DNA of 64,000 nt from Meridianimaribacter flavus (GCF_004366715.1 NZ_SOQZ01000007.1:82787-146786), one strand, 5' to 3'; shown: positions 26,524 to 35,333, counted from the stretch's first letter. Notes: generated by a model from the sequence alone, not told the origin. Translations and numbers: made by a program.

Positions 26524-26640
26524 AAAAACAAGGAGCCAGGTCTCACTGTCTTTGAAAAACAACTAAACCTGATTGAACAACCTAAGTTGCAAACAAAATG
26601 ATTTATCAATTAAAAAAACTTAAATTCGCTCCTTGTTTTT
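26524..26640 (-). repeat. 13-bp perfect inverted repeat pair framing the Kelch-DUF4907 spacer
   Basis: AAAAACAAGGAGC (26524-26536) is matched by its exact reverse complement at 26628-26640, 91 bases apart. Inside, CAGGT near 26537 can pair with ACCTG near 26567. On the minus-strand transcript this lies between the Kelch stop and the DUF4907 start, and the 3' arm is followed by a T/A-rich run. It may be a long-range mRNA structure that tunes expression of the kinase part of the operon. Confidence 0.5.
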
Positions 26641-26650
26641 TCGCTATCAA

Positions 26651-27646
26651 TCAATTATCATCGTCATCTTGCTCTTGTGTAGGGAAGAATTCCATATTAT
26701 CATCTAGATAATAAGTACCATTTCTTCCTAGCGCTACAAACGCTCTTAAACCATCATTAAAAACCACAGGATTTTGCCTATCTAATAACTCAAACTCTGT
26801 TCTTTCTATCCATTTATCAGTAGAAGGGTCGTATTCCCAAACTGTATTTATTGCTCCATAATTTTCTCCGCATGCGATATACCCTTTCCCCATAATTGTA
26901 AAGCCTACTGACGCACTTCTTGTAATTTCATAATCATCGTCATCTTCTAAATCGGATAATTCGGTCCAAGATTCTGTGCTTAAATCGAATGCCCAAAAAT
27001 CTTCTTGATAAATACCGTTACTAATTCCTGTTGCAATGTAAGCTGTATCTCCTATTACAAAAGATGTAGCGTCTCTTCTTTTTTCACCTCCAAAACCAGC
27101 TATTTCTTCCCATTGATCTTGTAATGGGTTATATTTCCAAAAATCTTTTTGGTCATTACTTCCATTATATCCAGTGCCTACATAACCATTTGTTGAGGAC
27201 GCAAACCCAATTGCTCCACGCCTTACTCCTCCTCCAAAATCAGCTATTTGTTCCCAAGTATTTGTATCGACATTGTATTTGTAAAAATCCTCTAATTCAT
27301 CGTTTATATCACCATTGTATCCTGTTCCAATATATCCTGTATTGTCAATAGCAAATCCAATTGCTGAACTTCTTTCTAAGCCTGGAAAATCTGCTTTTTG
27401 TTGCCAAAAATTTGTTTCCATATCATAAACCCAAAAGTCTTTAAGGTAATCGTCACTATCATATCCGGTTCCCATATAACCTTTAGTTCCTATTGTAAAA
27501 AAAGCTGAATTTGCTCTAGCTGATCCATTAAAAGTGGATTTAGCAACCCAATTCCCTATTAAATCATCATTATCATCATCGCTACAACTTACACATAGCA
27601 CACACGATAATGCACACAAAATATTTAGTCTTAAAAAATTTCTCAT
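26651..27646 (-). CDS. Kelch-repeat lipoprotein
   Basis: A 331-residue lipoprotein with lipobox LCVSCSDD. It is made of about six Kelch repeats of roughly 47-50 residues, each with the pattern GYxGTGYxxxxxxxDFWxYxxxTxxWxQxADF and with conserved Arg/Gly before the next strand (RRGAIGFA, RRDATSFV). These form a single beta-propeller exposed on the membrane. It ends in an acidic tail (EQDDDDN). The start overlaps the stop of the upstream barrel gene by 4 bases (ATGA), which indicates coupling. The propeller probably binds a protein or glycan; no catalytic residues are visible. Confidence 0.9.
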   Translation of the reverse strand: MRNFLRLNILCALSCVLCVSCSDDDNDDLIGNWVAKSTFNGSARANSAFFTIGTKGYMGTGYDSDDYLKDFWVYDMETNFWQQKADFPGLERSSAIGFAIDNTGYIGTGYNGDINDELEDFYKYNVDTNTWEQIADFGGGVRRGAIGFASSTNGYVGTGYNGSNDQKDFWKYNPLQDQWEEIAGFGGEKRRDATSFVIGDTAYIATGISNGIYQEDFWAFDLSTESWTELSDLEDDDDYEITRSASVGFTIMGKGYIACGENYGAINTVWEYDPSTDKWIERTEFELLDRQNPVVFNDGLRAFVALGRNGTYYLDDNMEFFPTQEQDDDDN

Positions 27647-28551
27647 AGTTTATTTATATTAATGTTATATTTAATTCCACATCCAAAAAAAATTGTTTGA
27701 TTTGTTTTAAACTCACTAAACTCTTCTCCTGTTGATAGTTTAAGATTTGCTTCAGGCAAAAACCCTAAGTTCAAAAACCCTTCAAACTCTTTACCTAACT
27801 GAAAACCATAGTTTAGGTTTACTTTAATTGCATCATAAGAAAGTTCTAGGTTTTGATAATTGTATAGGTTATTTGCGTCTTTCAATGTTATATCACTTGT
27901 ATGAAAACCATCTTTAAAAAGACTTAGAGTGAATTGACTTTTTGAATCCACTTTATACTTAAAACTAGTTTTTGGAAAACCTAAAGACAGAAAAAACTTA
28001 TCACTTACTGCGTAATAATAATTAAATACTGGAAATAATTGAGGCTTACCAAATAACGCACTATAGCCTATCCCAAATTGAAGTTCTTTTTCATTACTTA
28101 CAGAGTTAATCCACTTTTTTGACAAAAGCACACCTCCACTTAAGTTAACATCGTTAATTGATAATGCTGACTCAAAATTTGAAAACACATTAGGCTCAAA
28201 AGTAATTGAAGAACTCCAGTTATTCTTTAGCTCAATGTTATGTTGCAACTTAAAAGCAACATAGTTTAACTTGTTAAAACCATCTGTAAAATGGTCTAGT
28301 GAGCCCAAATCTTTAAAAGTGTAGTTATAGTTAGAATAGTTAACTCCATAACTAAAAGTTCCTATTGTTGTTGAGTCTTTATAAGTTGCACCAATTGCAG
28401 TTGTTTGCAATTGAACATCATCAAAGTTAGGCGTCATTTCATATTTAAAGTTAATATTACTAACCTCCTCTATATTTAAGTTATTTAGTTGCCCTGACAT
28501 CTTATAACACATTAAGAATACAATAAAATAAGGTGCTTTAATTTTTTTCAT
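27643..28551 (-). CDS. Outer-membrane beta-barrel protein, DUF6268-like
   Basis: A 302-residue protein with a signal-like N-terminus (ending MSGQLN) and alternating beta-strand sequence throughout, with a final hydrophobic strand (IFFGCGIKYNININKL). The strand pattern and length fit the DUF6268 group of predicted outer-membrane barrels in Bacteroidota, a match I make from memory and cannot verify. It is the first gene of the leftward unit and is coupled to the Kelch gene. It may provide an outer-membrane pore or anchor for the Kelch lipoprotein. Confidence 0.65.
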   Translation of the reverse strand: MKKIKAPYFIVFLMCYKMSGQLNNLNIEEVSNINFKYEMTPNFDDVQLQTTAIGATYKDSTTIGTFSYGVNYSNYNYTFKDLGSLDHFTDGFNKLNYVAFKLQHNIELKNNWSSSITFEPNVFSNFESALSINDVNLSGGVLLSKKWINSVSNEKELQFGIGYSALFGKPQLFPVFNYYYAVSDKFFLSLGFPKTSFKYKVDSKSQFTLSLFKDGFHTSDITLKDANNLYNYQNLELSYDAIKVNLNYGFQLGKEFEGFLNLGFLPEANLKLSTGEEFSEFKTNQTIFFGCGIKYNININKL

Positions 28552-28756
28552 TGAACGAACATAGAATCTTTAAAAGAGTAGAAAAAATAAATTATACGCT
28601 TAACACTTATCACTCTACCAATGGAATAATTTTATCTATGAAATAGCATAATTTCATTAATAGATAAATTGTTGGGTTTAGTATATCTATTTAAGAGTCT
28701 TGTATATTATTGTTTTATAGGGTTAAGGGAAGCGCTTTATTTGGTCAAAAAAAGAC

Positions 28757-30067
28757 ATGACTCTCTTAAGACTTTTATGTTCAATATTAATTTGTTCTTG
28801 TTTGTTTAATTGCTCACAAGAAGATGAAGTTTCTAACTTTATAGTTGGTGAAGAATTTACCGATTCTAATGTTAGAGTAATTAGAATAGACACACTTAGT
28901 GTAGACTTATCAACATTTAAATTAGATAGTATTACTACTTCGGAAACTGGCCGATTACTATTTGGACAATACAATGACGCTTCTTTAGGAAAAATTTCCA
29001 CAACACCTTACTTTGAATTATCATCATACACATATTCAATTTCAGATGCTGCAGTTTTAGACAGTGTTGCTTTAATTTTAAATTACGACCAGTATTTCTA
29101 CAATGATACTACACAATTAATGCAAATGAGGTTTCATCGTTTAAATGAGAAGGTTAAACCATATGATAGCGATTTTTATAATACTTCAACACTTAGTTTT
29201 TATGATTCACCAATAGCAACTAAAACATTTGCTCCTAGACCAAACAGCGACTCTCTACATGTCTCTATACCTTTTGAGTTTGGTAATACTATGTTTGACT
29301 TTATTAAAGACAACACAAGTGATACTGAGGAATTTGTTCAAGAATACAAAGGGTTTACACTACAAATTGACGAAGCTTCAGATGGGTCAGTCATTGGTTT
29401 TTCAACAGAAACAGACTCCACATATTTACGGTTTTTTTATAGGTTATCCGACGACGATGAAGACACAGAGTACACTTATGATTTATACATAACTGAAAGT
29501 AGCGATATCCCAAAACACTTTAATCGTATTCAATCAGATGTTTCTGGCTTACCCTTATCTAATTTAACCAATCAAGATTATAATTTATCATCTTTAGATA
29601 GTAATAATGAAAGTTACTACCAATCTGGAGTTGGGTATTTTACAAGAATTAACTTTCCTTCCATAAGAAAACTGTATGAAATTGAAGGACAAGGAACTGT
29701 TATTGATGCCAAATTAAGGCTAAAACCCAAAATACATTCCTATAACGATAATTTACCCTTAAAGGATAGCTTAAGCCTTTATTACATAGATCAAAACAAT
29801 AGTATTACAGAACAAGTTTCCAACTCATTAGGAGAAGTCATGTCAACAATTGTTGAATCGGTTGATGGATATGATGACGTTTATTACGAAATACCTGTAT
29901 TGCAATATATAGACAGAAAACTCATACAGTCTCCACTTATCGACGATGCTATAATTTTATATCACGCAGATTATAACAAATCAGTAGATAGAATGATTTT
30001 TAATGATATGTATGAGAACGAGGGAGCAAAACTCATTTTAACTTATGCCATTTATGATACAAATTAA
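28757..30067 (+). CDS. DUF4270 family lipoprotein
   Basis: A 436-residue lipoprotein (lipobox CLFNCSQ). Early in the protein, TGRLLFGQYNDASLGKIS matches the characteristic DUF4270 signature (xVGxYxDPxFG), and the rest is beta-rich with paired VLDSVALILNY and TVIDAKLRLKPK strands. DUF4270 proteins are widespread in Bacteroidota and functionally undescribed; they are predicted to be at the outer membrane. The gene is divergent from the DUF6268-Kelch-DUF4907-kinase unit, with a 205-base shared intergenic region, and overlaps the next gene, so the two form an operon. Confidence 0.8.
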   Translation: MTLLRLLCSILICSCLFNCSQEDEVSNFIVGEEFTDSNVRVIRIDTLSVDLSTFKLDSITTSETGRLLFGQYNDASLGKISTTPYFELSSYTYSISDAAVLDSVALILNYDQYFYNDTTQLMQMRFHRLNEKVKPYDSDFYNTSTLSFYDSPIATKTFAPRPNSDSLHVSIPFEFGNTMFDFIKDNTSDTEEFVQEYKGFTLQIDEASDGSVIGFSTETDSTYLRFFYRLSDDDEDTEYTYDLYITESSDIPKHFNRIQSDVSGLPLSNLTNQDYNLSSLDSNNESYYQSGVGYFTRINFPSIRKLYEIEGQGTVIDAKLRLKPKIHSYNDNLPLKDSLSLYYIDQNNSITEQVSNSLGEVMSTIVESVDGYDDVYYEIPVLQYIDRKLIQSPLIDDAIILYHADYNKSVDRMIFNDMYENEGAKLILTYAIYDTN

Positions 30068-31307
30068 GAATAAATTACTACTACCATTTATATTACTTTT
30101 TGCTTTAAGTACAAACATAAATAGCCAAACTAATAATTTAACTGGATCACCTTATTCACTTTTTGGTCTTGGGATTGAAGGAAATTCTAACATAGGTAAA
30201 TCTAGCGGTATGGGTTATACAGGTATTTCTTTAGATGCTAGTGAAGAGATTAATTTTTTAAACCCTGCATCCTTTGCAACCATAAAAGAGAAAAAATTCA
30301 TTTTTGATATTGGTTTTTATACTCAAATTGAAAGTTTAAACAATGGAGAAAACAACGAACTAAGACACGTTACAAATTTTTCAAATTTTGCAATAGGGTT
30401 TAATGCTAATGGTAAATATGGCCTAGGACTTTCTTTATTACCATCAAGCAATGTAGGCTATACGCTTGTAGGAATTGAAAGTGTTATTGAAGGAAGCAAT
30501 AACGAAAGCTACTCCACTAATATAACAGGCTCTGGTTCTTTAAACGATTTACGTGTTGATTATGGACAACCTTTGCTTAAAAACTTGAATGTTGGATTAC
30601 GTTTCTCTTATCTTTTCGGAAAAATTGAAGAAACTGAAAGTGTTCAAACAACTACAAGCCTTCTTGCAATAGAAAAAGATAATTATTATTCAGGTGTTAG
30701 GTTTGGTTTTGGTGCTCAATACACTTTTTTAGAAAAAAACACTATAGGGTTAACAATTGAAAGTCCAACATCTTTATCTGCAAGTAGAGATACGACGACC
30801 AGTAAAATTACCGAATCTGCATTAACAACAATTGAAGAAACCACAAATGAGAACATTGCTAACTTTAAACTTCCCCTTAAGTTAGGACTGGGAATCAGCA
30901 AAAAATACAAATATTTTAATTTTGCTTTAGACTTTAAAAAAAGTTTTTGGAACTCAACTAATCAAAGTGATGAAACTGGAGATTATGTTGATCAAAACAT
31001 CATTAATTTTGGCACCGAATTTATAAAAGACCCAACAAGTTATAAGTATTGGGAACGTATTAACTATAGAGCAGGATTTAACTACGACAGTGGATATTTA
31101 AAAGTTGATGATAAAAATATTAGCAGTAGTTCTTTTAGTTTAGGTTTAGGGTTTCCTCTTGATTTTAATGGTTCAAAATTAAACCTCTCATATGGTTATA
31201 AAAAAACAGGAAACATTGACGGTATTTTAATACAAGAAAACATTCATACCATAAACATAAACTTATCCCTAACTGACTTATGGTTTATTAAAAGAAAGTA
31301 CAATTAA
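30045..31307 (+). CDS. Outer-membrane beta-barrel protein, FadL/PorV-like
   Basis: A 420-residue protein with a signal peptide (ending STNINSQ) and a barrel-like sequence. The N-terminal segment GSPYSLFGLGIEGNSNIGKS followed by EINFLNPASFATI is the hatch-like motif seen in OmpP1/FadL-related barrels. The last strands are aromatic-rich. The first ATG (30045) overlaps the DUF4270 stop by 23 bases; an in-frame ATG at 30054 is a good alternative. In Bacteroidota a DUF4270 gene is commonly followed by such a barrel. The cargo is unknown. Confidence 0.75.
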   Translation: MPFMIQIKNKLLLPFILLFALSTNINSQTNNLTGSPYSLFGLGIEGNSNIGKSSGMGYTGISLDASEEINFLNPASFATIKEKKFIFDIGFYTQIESLNNGENNELRHVTNFSNFAIGFNANGKYGLGLSLLPSSNVGYTLVGIESVIEGSNNESYSTNITGSGSLNDLRVDYGQPLLKNLNVGLRFSYLFGKIEETESVQTTTSLLAIEKDNYYSGVRFGFGAQYTFLEKNTIGLTIESPTSLSASRDTTTSKITESALTTIEETTNENIANFKLPLKLGLGISKKYKYFNFALDFKKSFWNSTNQSDETGDYVDQNIINFGTEFIKDPTSYKYWERINYRAGFNYDSGYLKVDDKNISSSSFSLGLGFPLDFNGSKLNLSYGYKKTGNIDGILIQENIHTININLSLTDLWFIKRKYN

Positions 31308-31359
31308 TAATTGCCTACTATTCATTAAATATATTTTAAATTGTTTCATATTTAATCCT

Positions 31360-31394
31360 AAAAAGCAAGCTTTACTAAAATGAGCTTGCTTTTT
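31360..31394 (+). terminator. Rho-independent terminator after the DUF4270-barrel operon
   Basis: AAAAAGCAAGCT pairs with AGCTTGCTTTTT, with a short loop and a T run. It lies about 50 bases past the stop at 31307. Confidence 0.85.
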
Positions 31395-31514
31395 TCATGG
31401 CCTTATAAGTTACTCCAGAGCCTATTTAAAATATAGTATTTCAATTGTTTATACAACTTTTTAAAAAAACAACAATTAAAACCTTAATTCAGTTTACTTT
31501 TCTAAACCTCATCA

Positions 31515-31760
31515 CTAACTACAAATTCTATCTTCCAGTAATTGACATTCTATATTATAACTTTTAACTATTTTAATAATAGAGTTAATCTTAATAAGGT
31601 TACCTTCTACTCTTAAAACGGAGTGCCCACAAGGATATGTCTCATTAAAATCTTCTAAATCAAAATTAAACTTTAAGCTTGGAAATTTATCAACTAATAT
31701 TTTTAAAATTTTGTTTGAGAAGGTTTCCGTTCTCTCATTAGTTATTAACACCTCCACCAT
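31515..31760 (-). CDS. Small HMA-like (ferredoxin-fold) protein
   Basis: An 81-residue protein starting at the ATG at 31760, one base after the stop of the flavoprotein gene upstream. A longer frame would overlap that gene and is less likely. Predicted order is beta-alpha-beta-beta-alpha-beta (VEVLITN, a helix ending KILVDKFPSL, KFNFDLED, SVLRVEG, a helix with INSIIKIVKSY, ECQLLE). This is the layout of heavy-metal-associated domains, though without the usual CxxC. It has Cys in YPCGHS, near NIEC and at the C-terminus (RICS). It probably works with the flavoprotein in redox or metal handling. I do not recognise a named family. Confidence 0.6.
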   Translation of the reverse strand: MVEVLITNERTETFSNKILKILVDKFPSLKFNFDLEDFNETYPCGHSVLRVEGNLIKINSIIKIVKSYNIECQLLEDRICS

Positions 31761-31761
31761 A

Positions 31762-32760
31762 CTAAAAGCTTTCTTTTGTAAGTTCACTATTAATAACTGC
31801 TCCAGTAATATTTCCTCCATAAACAGCTGTAGCTACAGAACGCATCATTGAGCTATTATCACCGCAAGCAAAAATTCCATCCATGGTTGTTTTATGCATA
31901 AAATCAACTTCAATATGTCCATGTTCAGTTAGCTTACAACCTAATTCTTCGGGTATTTTAGAGCTTTGTTCAAACGGAATAGAAGCATAAGCACATTCAA
32001 AATGTGCTTTACTACCATCTTTAAAAATGATAGTCTCTAATTGTCCTTCCTTGTGCTCAATCTCTAAAACCTCATTTTCTATAACTGTTATATTATGTGA
32101 TTTGAGCTTAAGAAGTTGATTGTCATCAAAATCTTTTTTTCCAGAAGTTAATATCGTAATGTCTTTTGTTAAGTTATTGACCAAAGAAGCAATATGAAAA
32201 GCACGTTCACCATTAGCTATAATTGCTGTTTTTTTATTACGTATTTCGTACCCATGACAATAAGGACAATGCACTACAGATATTCCCCAACATTCTGAAA
32301 ACCCTTTTATATTAGGCATTAAGTCTTTTATTCCTGAAGCAAAAACAAGTTTTTTTGCTCTAAAAACATCTTGATTAGAAGTAGTAACCTCATAACCTTC
32401 AGCTATTTTCTTACCACTAATAGCCAACCCTTCATAAAACCTTATAGTGTCATAGCTTAAAACCTGTTGTTTAGCAATCGTAGAAATCTCTTGCGGTGTA
32501 CTACCATCTTGCGTTAAGAAATTATGGGAGTGTGGTGTTTGCCTATTACAAGGTTTACCAGAATCTATAATTAAGGTTTTTCTTAAAGAACGCCCTAAAG
32601 CCATTGCTGCCGAAAGCCCTGAATAGCTTCCACCAATTATAATTACTTCAAATTCATTTTTATCCATGTTGTTATATTTAGCAAAGAGTGATAAAGGTTT
32701 TGGTAACGCTAGCACCAAACCCGATACTCCAAATAGTTTAATTATTTCTCTTCTAGTCAT
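31762..32760 (-). CDS. Thioredoxin-reductase-like FAD/NAD(P) oxidoreductase, with possible Tat signal
   Basis: A 332-residue flavoprotein. The FAD-binding motif GGSYSG is at 43-48. The redox-active pair is CPYCHG (Cys165, Cys168), as in thioredoxin-reductase-like enzymes, and a second FAD motif is at GIFACGD near the C-terminus. The first 31 residues (TRREIIKLFGVSGLVLAL) resemble a twin-arginine signal, with RR and a Lys after the hydrophobic start. If that segment is not used, translation would start at Met32 (32667) and the protein would be cytoplasmic. It is followed by the small HMA-like gene. A promoter with an overlapping GCAAC dyad lies upstream. The redox partner is unknown. Confidence 0.85.
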   Translation of the reverse strand: MTRREIIKLFGVSGLVLALPKPLSLFAKYNNMDKNEFEVIIIGGSYSGLSAAMALGRSLRKTLIIDSGKPCNRQTPHSHNFLTQDGSTPQEISTIAKQQVLSYDTIRFYEGLAISGKKIAEGYEVTTSNQDVFRAKKLVFASGIKDLMPNIKGFSECWGISVVHCPYCHGYEIRNKKTAIIANGERAFHIASLVNNLTKDITILTSGKKDFDDNQLLKLKSHNITVIENEVLEIEHKEGQLETIIFKDGSKAHFECAYASIPFEQSSKIPEELGCKLTEHGHIEVDFMHKTTMDGIFACGDNSSMMRSVATAVYGGNITGAVINSELTKESF

Positions 32761-32885
32761 TATTTACATTTAACTCACACCTACAATGCATATTGTAAAA
32801 TGAAGCAAAACTATAATTAGAGTCAGTAACACTCATAGTTATTAATTTAACATAATAAGCTTAATTGTGTTACAAAATTTTACTA

Positions 32886-32925
32886 CAAAAATACGATTAA
32901 ATTTTACTTAACGCAACTTAGTTGC
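32886..32925 (-). promoter_or_regulatory. Promoter of the flavoprotein gene with overlapping GCAAC-N3-GTTGC operator
   Basis: On the minus strand a TATTTTTG -7 box (32886-32893) follows a TTG -33 element (about 32915-32917) at a spacing near 20 bases. The -33 element lies inside GCAAC-TTA-GTTGC (32913-32925), whose symmetry extends into flanking TTAA. The same dyad overlaps the merC promoter, so a Fur-family repressor is the likely binder. Confidence 0.55.
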
Positions 32926-32996
32926 ATTAAATAATTAATATACTCAAGGTGAATTGCAAAACTCAAAAAGAAAAATAAAATCACTATTTTTTTAAA

Positions 32997-33046
32997 GCAA
33001 CATGGTTGCGTTTATAAATAAATACTTAATTTTGCTACTAAGTAGC
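32997..33046 (+). promoter_or_regulatory. Rightward promoter with two GCAAC-type dyads ahead of the S46 gene
   Basis: TTG (33006-33008) and TAATTTTG (33027-33034) form a -33/-7 pair with an 18-base gap. The -33 lies in GCAAC-ATG-GTTGC (32997-33009) and the -7 is overlapped by GCTAC-TAA-GTAGC (33034-33046). The two dyad centres are 37 bases apart, nearly the same as at the merC promoter (38 bases). The predicted leader before the S46 start is about 125 bases. Confidence 0.55.
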
Positions 33047-33166
33047 ATTAAATAAATTTCAATTAAAAAATGTGTAAGCTTCAAATCAGCAACTTATCTA
33101 CAAACTAGTTCTTTTCCTAGACCTATAACGAAGCCCAAACACAAATCATTAACACTTAATTACATA

Positions 33167-35308
33167 ATGAAAAAAACTAAATTAATTCTTATTGCATTTT
33201 TAATTTCTTTACCTACTTCATTTTTTGCAAATGAAGGCATGTGGTTTTTAATGCATATCGACAGATTAAATCAACGCGATATGCAAAAAATGGGACTTCA
33301 GTTAACTGCCGAAGAAATTTATAGCATCAACAACCAAAGCCTTAAAGATGCCATTGTACAATTTAATGGTGGTTGTACTGCAAGTATTATTTCTGAAAAC
33401 GGACTGGTTTTAACTAACCATCACTGTGGTTACAATGCAATTGCCGAATTATCAACTGCAGAACAAAACCATTTAAAAAATGGGTTTTGGGCAAAATCAC
33501 TTTCAGAAGAATTAAAACCTGAGCGCTTATACGTGAGGTTTTTTGTTAGAATGGATGACGTTTCAAACCGTATATTATCTCAAGTTAACGATTCAATGAC
33601 CGAAGAAGAGCGTGAAGCTGCCATTAACAAAGAAATTGCAAAAATTGAGCAAGAAAATAACGAAGGTGGTAAATATACCGTTTCTGTTCGTTCGTTTTTT
33701 CAAGGTAACGAATATTACTACTTCGTTTATGAAGATTATACTGACGTAAGACTAGTAGGAACACCATCTGACAAAATAGGAAAATTTGGTGGAGACACTG
33801 ATAACTGGGAGTGGCCTCGTCATACAGGAGATTTCTCTATTTTTAGAGTATATGCTGATGCTAATGGTAATCCTGCTCAATATTCAACTAGTAACGTTCC
33901 TTTAAAATCAAAATATCACTTACCTGTAAATATTTCAGGTGTTGAAGAAAATGATTTTGCAATGATTTTAGGTTATCCAGGAAGAACTAACCGTTGGATG
34001 CCTGCAGAAGGTATTGAGCAAAATGTTAATTATACTTATCCTGCTTGGGTTGAAGGTTCAAAGCTTAGTATGGACGTTATGAAAAAATATATGGATAAAG
34101 ATGAGTCCATAAATTTAATGTACGCCTCTAAATATGCAAGCATAGCAAACTATTGGAAAAATAGACAAGGGATGATTGATGCCTTAACAGCTCATAAAAC
34201 TGCTGAAACTAAACGAAAGGTAGAGAAAAAGTTTGATAAATGGGCTAACAAAAAACCTAATAAAGAAACCTATGGAGATGTAATTAGTAACATAAACAAC
34301 TACTACAACTTAACAAACGAAAAAGCTAAACATGACAATTACCTTAGAATAATGTTACGTTCTAGTACGTTTTCAATGTTACCTTATCGTATAGGAAAAG
34401 GGTTTGAAGCCTATATTGAAGCTAATGAAGCAAAGCGTAAAGAATTATTACCTGAATTAACTAAATTCATTGAGAATTCTTATAAAGATTTCCACCTTCC
34501 TTTAGAAAAAGAAATGTTAGCAGCTCAATTAGAACTTTATACTTCTAAATCTAATTACGACTTACCAGAAGTAGTATTGAATGTTTCTGAAAGCAATGAT
34601 TTTAATTCGTTTATTGACACAATCTTTAAGTTAAGTTTATTTTCATCAAAAGAACGCGCAGAAGCGTTTTTAAAATATCCTGATGCTAATTTACTAGCTA
34701 ACGATCCTCTCTATAAACTTTCATCAGGTTTATTAGAAAAATACAGAGAACAACCTGAACATCTAAAACAACCACTAGAAGACTACCAAAAATCTTTTAG
34801 ATTGTTAGTTGATGGGTTAAGAAAATCTGAATTAAGTAATATAAAATATCCAGATGCTAACTCTACATTACGTCTATCTTATGGTAAAGTAAGAGCCTTA
34901 CCTAATGATCCAAGAAACGATGCTACTGTAAATAACTACACAACTTTTAAAGGCTTAATCAATAAATATAAGCCTAATGATGATGAGTTTGATTTACCTC
35001 AAGGCATACTAGACATTTACAATAAAAAAGACTACGGTAGATACGCTAATAGTAAAGGTGAATTGCCTGTAAACTTCTTATCAGATAATGATATTACTGG
35101 AGGAAACTCTGGTTCTCCAGTACTAAATGGAAAAGGAGAATTAATTGGTTTAGCCTTTGACGGAAACATTGAAGCTATGGCTGGAGATGTTATTTTTGAC
35201 TCAAGCCTACAAAGAACTATTAATGTTGATATAAGATTTGTACTATGGTTAATAGACAAATACGCAAAATCAAGCCACATTGTTGATGAGTTAAGTATTG
35301 TTGAATAA
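33167..35308 (+). CDS. S46 family dipeptidyl-peptidase (DPP7-like)
   Basis: A 713-residue exported serine peptidase with a signal peptide ending near residue 21 (FFAN, then EGMWF). The chymotrypsin-like triad is visible: His86 in LTNHHCGY, an Asp likely in GGDTDNWEWPRHTGDFS, and Ser648 in TGGNSGSP. S46 peptidases take dipeptides from the N-terminus of peptides in the periplasm. In DPP11 the position 18 residues after the Ser is Arg, giving Asp/Glu specificity; here it is Gly (LAFDGN, residue 666), as in DPP7, which favours hydrophobic P1 residues. This specificity call rests on remembered positions. It is transcribed alone and ends in a terminator. Confidence 0.93.
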   Translation: MKKTKLILIAFLISLPTSFFANEGMWFLMHIDRLNQRDMQKMGLQLTAEEIYSINNQSLKDAIVQFNGGCTASIISENGLVLTNHHCGYNAIAELSTAEQNHLKNGFWAKSLSEELKPERLYVRFFVRMDDVSNRILSQVNDSMTEEEREAAINKEIAKIEQENNEGGKYTVSVRSFFQGNEYYYFVYEDYTDVRLVGTPSDKIGKFGGDTDNWEWPRHTGDFSIFRVYADANGNPAQYSTSNVPLKSKYHLPVNISGVEENDFAMILGYPGRTNRWMPAEGIEQNVNYTYPAWVEGSKLSMDVMKKYMDKDESINLMYASKYASIANYWKNRQGMIDALTAHKTAETKRKVEKKFDKWANKKPNKETYGDVISNINNYYNLTNEKAKHDNYLRIMLRSSTFSMLPYRIGKGFEAYIEANEAKRKELLPELTKFIENSYKDFHLPLEKEMLAAQLELYTSKSNYDLPEVVLNVSESNDFNSFIDTIFKLSLFSSKERAEAFLKYPDANLLANDPLYKLSSGLLEKYREQPEHLKQPLEDYQKSFRLLVDGLRKSELSNIKYPDANSTLRLSYGKVRALPNDPRNDATVNNYTTFKGLINKYKPNDDEFDLPQGILDIYNKKDYGRYANSKGELPVNFLSDNDITGGNSGSPVLNGKGELIGLAFDGNIEAMAGDVIFDSSLQRTINVDIRFVLWLIDKYAKSSHIVDELSIVE

Positions 35309-35333
35309 AAGTAAACACTCATTGATAATATAA

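Larger units (their letters stand above)
32761..33166. other. 406-base divergent intergenic region with three GCAAC-type dyads
   Basis: This gap separates the leftward flavoprotein gene from the rightward S46 peptidase gene. It holds the leftward and rightward promoters described separately, each overlapped by a GCAAC-N3-GTTGC dyad, and a GCTAC-TAA-GTAGC variant. A 12-codon reading frame (33070-33108, MCKLQISNLSTN) begins shortly after the rightward promoter. I see no tRNA, terminator or larger gene in it. Confidence 0.7.

Noticed and set aside
28723..29001. 92-codon minus-strand frame opposite the DUF4270 N-terminus
   Set aside because: It overlaps the lipobox of a clear lipoprotein gene and shows no family features.
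31762..31820. Longer version of the small HMA-like gene starting at 31820
   Set aside because: It would overlap the end of the flavoprotein gene by 59 bases; the ATG at 31760 fits right after that stop.
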